From: Phanerochaete sordida
Taxonomy: Eukaryota > Basidiomycota > Agaricomycetes > Polyporales > Phanerochaetaceae
DNA length: 64,000 nucleotides
Direction: 5' to 3'
Assembly: GCA_019973155.2 (NCBI GenBank)
Contig: BPQB01000051.1
Location: forward strand, 171,258-235,257
In this document: in pieces, positions 58,299-64,000 of the stretch
Numbering within the stretch: the first letter of the stretch is position 1
How the letters are laid out: each line of letters opens with the position of its first letter
Position numbers and translations under genes: made by a program
The notes under the pieces: model-generated
Seen by the model: the letters and a program-made list of their open reading frames with translations, nothing else
Databases searched by the model: none
Told to the model about the DNA's origin: nothing

Positions 58299-58591
58299 TC
58301 ACCTCGAGGCAAAGTTGCCCCGCAGCTTGTCCAGCACGCGGACGTAGTCCGGCGAGCCGCCGAACGGCGCGCTCCGGAAGTGCGAGAGCCCCCTGCGGGA
58401 GATGCTGCGGGTGCTACGGTAAGCTGTCGCTCTCTCCGTATGACAAGAAAGGCTTACACCGCCATGTGCTCAGCTGTGAAGGGTGTTTCGGTGGCCAGAG
58501 GCCACAAGAGCGGCGCGCATTCGACTTGGGGTGTGAGGGCCGTGGCGAGGACGAGGACGGCTAGCGCGGATGCCAAGAGTGTGTTGACCAT
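58299..58591 (-). CDS. S-family small secreted protein S19
   Basis: Minus exons 58458-58591 and 58299-58404, phase-2 intron (GTAAGC...CCGCAG), 79 residues; a second acceptor nine bases further in also keeps the frame. Signal peptide MVNTLLASALAVLVLATALT. Exon 2: FRSAPFGGSPDYVRVLDKLR followed by GNFASR. Confidence 0.72.
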
Positions 58592-59124
58592 TAGACGGAA
58601 TTCTAGAGCTGATGCGTGTTAGCTTGACGTCTTCCTGGAGGAGCCTGCTCACAAGCAGAAAGATGACAAGCGGTATGCACCAGGCAGCCCGCCTTACCTT
58701 CGGCGTGCTCCTCTCGTATTAATACTGCGTCTCGAGCGCGGGTGGCCGTTGCTCATCACAGACACGCAGGGATGGCCTCCCGACATCAGCCACAGCGTGC
58801 CGTCGCTCCCCGCAGACTGAGCTGTCGCACTCGCACATCTCGCGTTCCAGGCACGCGGGGTCTGATGTGCATCGGCTGCTCGGGGTTTTAGGCAGCGATC
58901 GTCGAAGATGGCGCGGGACCGGTGGTGGGGAGGTCGGGGGACCACGTCGTTGGCCGTATTACGCCGGGTGCGGGCCGTATCGTCGAACATGCCTCGTACC
59001 GCACGTGGCTCATGAGATATCAGACACATCCGTCGAGACGACGAACGTCATCCACGCGTCAACGTATATTTCTATGCGGGCGACAGCAAAATACAGGTCC
59101 GCTGTCCGTCGCACCAGGGCCGGT

Positions 59125-59586
59125 TCAATCCCGCCTATGCCCAGGGAACCTGAAGTTGTTCGAAAAATCAGGCGGAAGCTCGATCGCCCCGCCGAAGGGC
59201 GACGAATGCGGTGTCTGCTGCGCACCAGCGCTGCTATACACCACGTCAGCACACCAATGTGTCGTCCATAAATCGTGCGCTGCGCACCTGCTCGTAGCGG
59301 CCGCACTCCCGAGTTCGATGGACAGTGTCGTTGCGAATATAGTGGAGAGCGCGGGCGCCGCGGCGTCCACGCTCGAGACGACCGCGCTGCTGGATGCGTT
59401 TGCGCTCTGGGTCGCGTTCGCCGCTGATGCAGCCAGGGTCGTGTTCAACGCTGGCGCAGCCAGCGTCGCGTTCAGGCTAGCGGACGCGACTGCTGCACTT
59501 GCGATCGCCGAGCTGTCAACCGGTAACCCCATGGTGATTGGCGAAGTGTATGCCAGGAGGACTAGAGCGACGGGCAGGAAGTGCAT
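59125..59586 (-). CDS. S-family secreted protein S21 (Ala/Ser/Asn-rich)
   Basis: Minus exons 59288-59586 and 59125-59230, 57-base phase-2 intron (GTGCGC...TAGCAG), 134 residues; the intron keeps the frame if retained. Signal peptide MHFLPVALVLLAYTSPITMG. The middle is built of alanine, serine, asparagine and threonine with several N-x-T/S sites (LNATL, LNTTLAASAANATQSANAS). Exon 2: HSSPFGGAIELPPDFSNNFR. It is longer and more repetitive than its relatives but shares the motif and intron phase. Confidence 0.68.
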   Translation of the reverse strand: MHFLPVALVLLAYTSPITMGLPVDSSAIASAAVASASLNATLAAPALNTTLAASAANATQSANASSSAVVSSVDAAAPALSTIFATTLSIELGSAAATSRCAAHDLWTTHWCADVVYSSAGAQQTPHSSPFGGAIELPPDFSNNFRFPGHRRD

Positions 59587-59759
59587 CGTAGCTTCGATTT
59601 TTGCGGGCCTAGGGGAGCTACGTCGTGTGAGCGCAGGGAAGGCTGTAGGAACCTCGTACACGTACCGAGCTTTTGGAATGGCGGGCGAGCGGGCGGACTG
59701 CACCGGGCAGGGTGAAGAGCGGAGATCGTCCGCGCTCCGCTACAAATACGCGCAGGAAG

Positions 59760-61664
59760 GCGCCACCGGGGCCGTCATGGCAGCCCTAATTGACAGTCGA
59801 CCTCAAGAGCGGTGCGCCGTCATGCGGTCCCAGACGGCGTGGATCCCAGCCAGACGGTGGCGAGCGATATGTTGCTAGTGAGATTGGAGATGGTTGGCAC
59901 GATCTTCATGGCTACGAAGAATATATCACCGATGGGCCTAACTGGTGACAGGCAGAAGCCAGGCCACCGACGTTACGTGATCCCAGTCGGAACGGCGGCC
60001 TCGAGGCGGAAGTTCGCACCTTGTATTAATATTTCGTCGCTGGCGCAGATGGCGACCGCTCATCATAGATAGGCAAAGAAGGCCTCTCGATATCAGTCAT
60101 GGTGTGCGGTCGCTCGCCGCAGATCGTTCTGTTACGCACGTTTCGCGTTACAGGCGCGCAGGATTCCGGCGCGTGTCCGCGGCTGAGGATCTCGCAGATA
60201 GCACGATGTAGTAGAGTTCCTCGTGAATCGCTGCGGATCAGCAGCGAGAGATCCAGTCTACCACAGCAGATTTGCTAAACTAGTAGTTATTCATGGAGCG
60301 CTGCGATGTACTGTAGGTAGCAGCAGCAAGTTGCTCACCTCTATGTGCTACGAACAACAAGAACCAGACTGGCTTGGCTGGCTTGTGTCCAAGTATAGGG
60401 TCGTCGATAACACAGGATTTGATGTGAGATACTGCAGCTGATGGCAGGGTGATTGTGGTAGGAACGGCGAGTTCTAGCCATCTGTTAACAAAGTGCTTGT
60501 ATATCAATAAGCTCGCCATGCCAGAGTCCGTCTGCCCCACGATAATGGCAAATACTATATTCGAACTCTGCCGGTGTTGCTTAATCTATGGCGGCGCGAG
60601 AAGCTCAATTGTCATCGAGGAGAGCTGTGACCTGGTAGCAGATGGTCGGATGGTCGTCAACCAGAGTACGACTGCGAGTAGAGAACGACATAGCGAGTTC
60701 GGCGGTGCAAGCTTACCACGGTCCACGAGTTCTGTGATACGTCCTCGTAGCCTTAATCGCCACGATTTGACTAGCAGTCCTATCACTACTGAATGTGAAC
60801 AAGCAGTCATCAAGTCGAGGCTATGAAAACAGCGACGATATAACGCACGACCATCCATGCTCACTCTAACAGAACGCACCGCTCAACGCCCGTCTCGCAT
60901 GGCGGAGTGATGCAGCAAGTACTTCTCGAGTACTTCTGTCGCTAATGCGTTGTCGTCAGCGTGAGCAGGCGTTCAAGTGTTTCCTCTGCTACTGAAAGTC
61001 TCAGCGAGTGTCGGAATTGTTAGGCTCAATCAGTCGCACCTTAGTGAATGATGTTGTAGAGCCACATGATGCTGCTCGCTCGTTTCAAAACCGTAGGTAG
61101 ACGATGCTCAAGGGAGAGGAGGGCCGCCGGACGTGAACCGCGTCTGTTATCAGTCTCGATATGGCAGTTCGTAGATAACACGCGTACTTCGGCGTCAGAG
61201 TACTAGACCCCAGCTTGACTCTGCCCGCCATGAGCGCATGAGTTCCTGGCCATGACTCTCTACTACTGCTTGACTACTGCTCTCTGCTGGCCAGTTATCG
61301 TGATCTCAAACGCGCAGCGCGGGTTCAACAAGGCGCACGAACTCCTTCTAAGCAAACATGGAACCTCTTCCCTCCTCCGACCTGATTCATGACGCGAGAT
61401 CCTGAGCCTTTTCACCGTCAAGGCACCGCGTACTCTTGTGTATATGCTATCTCATGTACGAAGCTCAGGTAGGCTTCAAAGAAGTGCCTATTCTCCCCCG
61501 ACAATTTGCCGGGCGATCCGCGACGGGTGCTGTCCTCGACGCCGGACCGGGCATCCTGGACACCAAACCCATGTGAGCACAGAACTTCGGCATTTATCTG
61601 CCTGGACCTGTCAGCGAGCTCCTTCGCATTCCCTGCCCCGACCACCACCAACGAGAAATACATC
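59760..61664. other. No supported gene
   Basis: Nearly 1.9 kb of lower-GC sequence with only short frames. It ends in the 5' region of the dehydrogenase gene. I saw no terminal inverted repeats or transposase motifs. Confidence 0.45.
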
Positions 61665-62614
61665 ATGGCTGCGCCGACGACGACTTGGCTCATCACAGGG
61701 TGCGCTCCCTCACCGTCGTATCTCGAGTACTAGAGCTAACTCGAGCGCAGGAGTTCGCGCGGCATCGGTCTCGAGACGACTCGCCAGTTGCTCCAGGCAC
61801 CCTCGAATGTCGTTATCGCGACCTGTCGTAGCCCGTCCACGGCCGTCGAGCTCCAGGCTCTCAGCGAGGGCGCGAAGGGCAAGCTGCACATCCTGCCGCT
61901 CGACACGGCGGACATGTCCAGCATCGATGCGGTCCTGAAGCCGGTGGACGAGATTCTGGGAGAGGGCGGGCTGGATTACCTGTTGAACAATGCCGCAATC
62001 GTGAGTGCTCATCCGTCTCCCGCTTCGGTTCTGTGCCTCTGTCCTGCCCGTACTATGAAGAGCTTAAACGATCATACAGAACGTCGGCATGGACACGGGA
62101 TTCTCATTCTCGCCCGACGACCTGCTGCGCACCATCAACGTCAATGTCGCAGGACCCGGCCACCTCGCCCAAACACTTCTCCCGCTGCTCGAACGCGGAC
62201 GTAAGAAGACGATCATGAACATGACCAGCGGTCTCGCCAGCATAGCGCTCGATTGCGGGCCCAAGTGCGCGACGTACAGCATCAGCAAGACTGCCGTGAA
62301 CATGCTCGTACGTTTGCCTTACCTCGCAGCTTGTGACGCGTTATACTAACCCTGCTCTAAGACGTACAAGCAGTCGAAGGCCCGTCCGGACTTCACGGTC
62401 ATTTGCCTCGACCCTGGCTGGGTGAAGACAGGTGCGCTCTCCGACTACCTGCTGCGACGCAAGACTGACGCACTTTCGCTCAGAAATGGGCGGCGAGGGC
62501 GCCGTCCTCGAGCCGCACGAGAGCGTCAGCAGTATCCTGAAGGTTCTCGGAAGCCTGACGCTCGAAGACTCCGGCAAGTTCTTCAACCGCGACAAGGGGG
62601 TGATTCCTTGGTAG
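61665..62614 (+). CDS. Short-chain dehydrogenase/reductase
   Basis: Exons 61665-61699, 61751-62000, 62080-62307, 62362-62431 and 62484-62614; all four junctions close, 237 residues, a normal length for a classical SDR. The nucleotide-binding motif TGSSRGIG is at residues 11-18 and is split by the first intron. NNAA is near 91-94. The catalytic Ser is in NMTSG (about 145), and Tyr and Lys are in YSISK (161 and 165). PGWVKT follows. It resembles the C-factor-like SDRs of fungi, soluble NAD(P)-dependent oxidoreductases; the substrate cannot be told. It is the only clear enzyme gene in the window and lies among S genes without sharing their structure. Confidence 0.88.
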
Positions 62615-63124
62615 GCATGCCGCCTGCGATGGTAGATCGATGCTGTACTGCATTACCACGTCAATAGTATGTCATGCTTGTCGATGTCCACTCTCGGCGC
62701 GCAGTATGCCATGGTCGTCTTCATCGAATAGCTGCGGTCCACGCCGCAACGACCTCCGGTGCTTTGTATTCACATAAAGAGCTGGAGAGATTGTGGTACG
62801 CTTGATCATCCACAGGTACGCGCGCTCTGTAATATCTCCCGGCAGCAGTGACAACGCATGACGAGGCCTCGCACCGCGCCCGAGCTATCAGCTCTGCGGT
62901 GCATACAGGTGGTAAGTGCGTCGAAGGCCCGTAGTTGGCACATGCTCTAAGCACTTACTTGACCTCTGGCTTGCTGACGATATCCTCGCTTTTCGCGACT
63001 GCGAACGGCAGAAGTACCGGTCTATCTGACGGCGTAGGTCGCATCGAGGAGAACGTGATGATCTGGTTCACGACTGATTCCGCGGACCCTTCGAACTATA
63101 GCTGGCACTGCACCCGTGGCACAT
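62615..63124. other. Intergenic, no gene seen
   Basis: Short frames only, between the dehydrogenase and the S20 promoter. Confidence 0.5.
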
Positions 63125-63165
63125 TATATAATAGGTCAGAGACCGCCGTCGGGGCCCAGAGCTGC
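63125..63165 (+). promoter_or_regulatory. Core promoter of S20
   Basis: TATATAA at 63125-63131 and the initiator variant AGAGCTGC at 63158-63165, 33 bases apart. Confidence 0.6.
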
Positions 63166-63258
63166 GCTCTCTATGTGAACGTGCGTCTTCCTTCGATCTC
63201 CGATTCCTCCATCTGCATGTACTCATCGCATCTACAGGGGTATCCTACAGAAGAATCC

Positions 63259-63547
63259 ATGGCGCGTCCAATATACGCCGCAGCGCTCCTGTGCTTTGTC
63301 CTCGTCACCAGTCAACTTCCGGTCGGCTGGGCTGCACCAACGGAGTTCGGTCAGAGTCATGCGAGCCATGGGTCCCATCCCTTCGACCTCTCTTCCTCCC
63401 CAGGAACAGGCGCGCCGTTCCTGAACAAGGTGGAGCAGAGCCTCCGCGGACCGCCAGAGTATGTACCAGCTCAATATCCTTCGACGGCTCGGTATTGACG
63501 TCTCTGACAGCAGCGACTTCACATTTGGGGGCGGTAGAGGCCACTAG
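63259..63547 (+). CDS. S-family small secreted protein S20
   Basis: Exons 63259-63458 and 63511-63547, phase-2 intron of 52 bases (GTATGT...TGACAG), 78 residues. Signal peptide MARPIYAAALLCFVLVTSQL with a likely cut after WAA; SPGTGAPFLNKVEQSLRG is the motif; exon 2 ends DFTFGGGRGH. It is the rightmost member, separated from the rest by the dehydrogenase. Confidence 0.68.
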
Positions 63548-64000
63548 ACGTCCAGAGTGAGAGATAAACCAATGTATACGGGATTGTGGATGACGCGAAC
63601 CTCCTAGTTTCTCGATCTGGGGTGAATAATTCGTACGAATATGACTATGCACTGCTCGGCGAAACCTTCGTCAACTACCGTTGCCAATGACTGCATCGCG
63701 TTTTTGCCCTGACCGATCCCAGATGACATCTGTATCGTCAAATGACAAGCGACGGATGGACGTCGTCGCGATGAACCCAGATACGCTTCCTATCCATCAT
63801 ATGGCAACGGCTGAGAATCATATCCGGGAGAAAAGCACGGAATTTGGGACACGTTGTATCTGTATAGGAAGAGACAAGAAATCCCTTCGCTCCGCTCCGG
63901 GGAGGAGGCTATCTTACAACGAAACGCCTTTGCTGCGCTCCGGCTGGAAATTCGACCGCACGCTCCAAATCAAACGCAGCAACCTCGGGAACAAACGTCG
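63548..64000. other. No supported gene (right edge)
   Basis: No recognisable coding sequence. CTTCGCTCCGCTCCGG near 63885 is partly repeated as TTGCTGCGCTCCGG near 63932; its meaning is not clear. Confidence 0.4.

Noticed and set aside
54415..59586. S genes as hydrophobins
   Set aside because: Hydrophobins need eight cysteines in a fixed pattern. Most S proteins have few or none in the mature part; S6 and S8 have only the CGK.GC pair there.
24162..63547. S genes as mating-type pheromone precursors
   Set aside because: They have signal peptides, whereas basidiomycete pheromone precursors lack them and end in a CaaX box. No CaaX end and no STE3-type seven-span receptor was seen.

Overview
The window looks like nuclear DNA of an agaricomycete fungus, most likely a wood-rotting polypore. 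Genes are split by many 45-65 base introns with GT(A/G)NGT donors. The left half carries protein families known to be expanded in mushroom-forming fungi: DUF6535 membrane proteins, F-box/leucine-rich-repeat proteins and WD40 repeat proteins. There is no bacterial, viral or CRISPR signature, and I saw no rRNA, tRNA or intact transposon. All exon models come from reading splice signals and checking that reading phases close; none is supported by transcripts.

Layout, 1-23.5 kb: a DUF6535 gene (1020-4187), an F-box gene (4934-6508), a scrambled F-box relic (6.74-7.35 kb), a second F-box gene (7970-9548), a many-exon WD40 gene with membrane segments on the minus strand (10403 to at least 14198), degenerate sequence with gene remnants (14.2-18.7 kb), a shortened F-box gene (18765-19717) and a second DUF6535 copy broken by a frameshift (20769-23511).

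24-51 kb and on to 63.5 kb: two interleaved families without names that I recognise. The 'S family' consists of small predicted secreted proteins (about 70-136 residues). A signal-peptide exon is followed by a phase-2 intron and a short 3' exon, often ending in a motif like (S/A)PFGG(A/S)P...LRG.F. I count about 16 plausible members and several relics. Many have a sharp core promoter: a TATA box, then 32-36 bases further a conserved initiator of one of two types (AGAGCTGG or AGCNGCTCYGGAAGCACTC). The 'U family' has six paralogues of 333-395 residues with a conserved intron layout, including a 128-base exon of identical length in four of them. Two S-U blocks (about 28.4-32.5 and 34.0-38.1 kb) are tandem segmental duplicates, and 24.2-27.2 kb holds a second tandem duplication of a divergent S-gene pair.

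Right end: more S genes, one single-membrane-span ORF, and a five-exon short-chain dehydrogenase/reductase (61665-62614), which is the only clear enzyme. How the families work together is not shown by sequence. The repeated pairing of a secreted S protein with a U protein, the fast turnover and the start-codon losses would suit a recognition, conflict or effector role, but that is inference.
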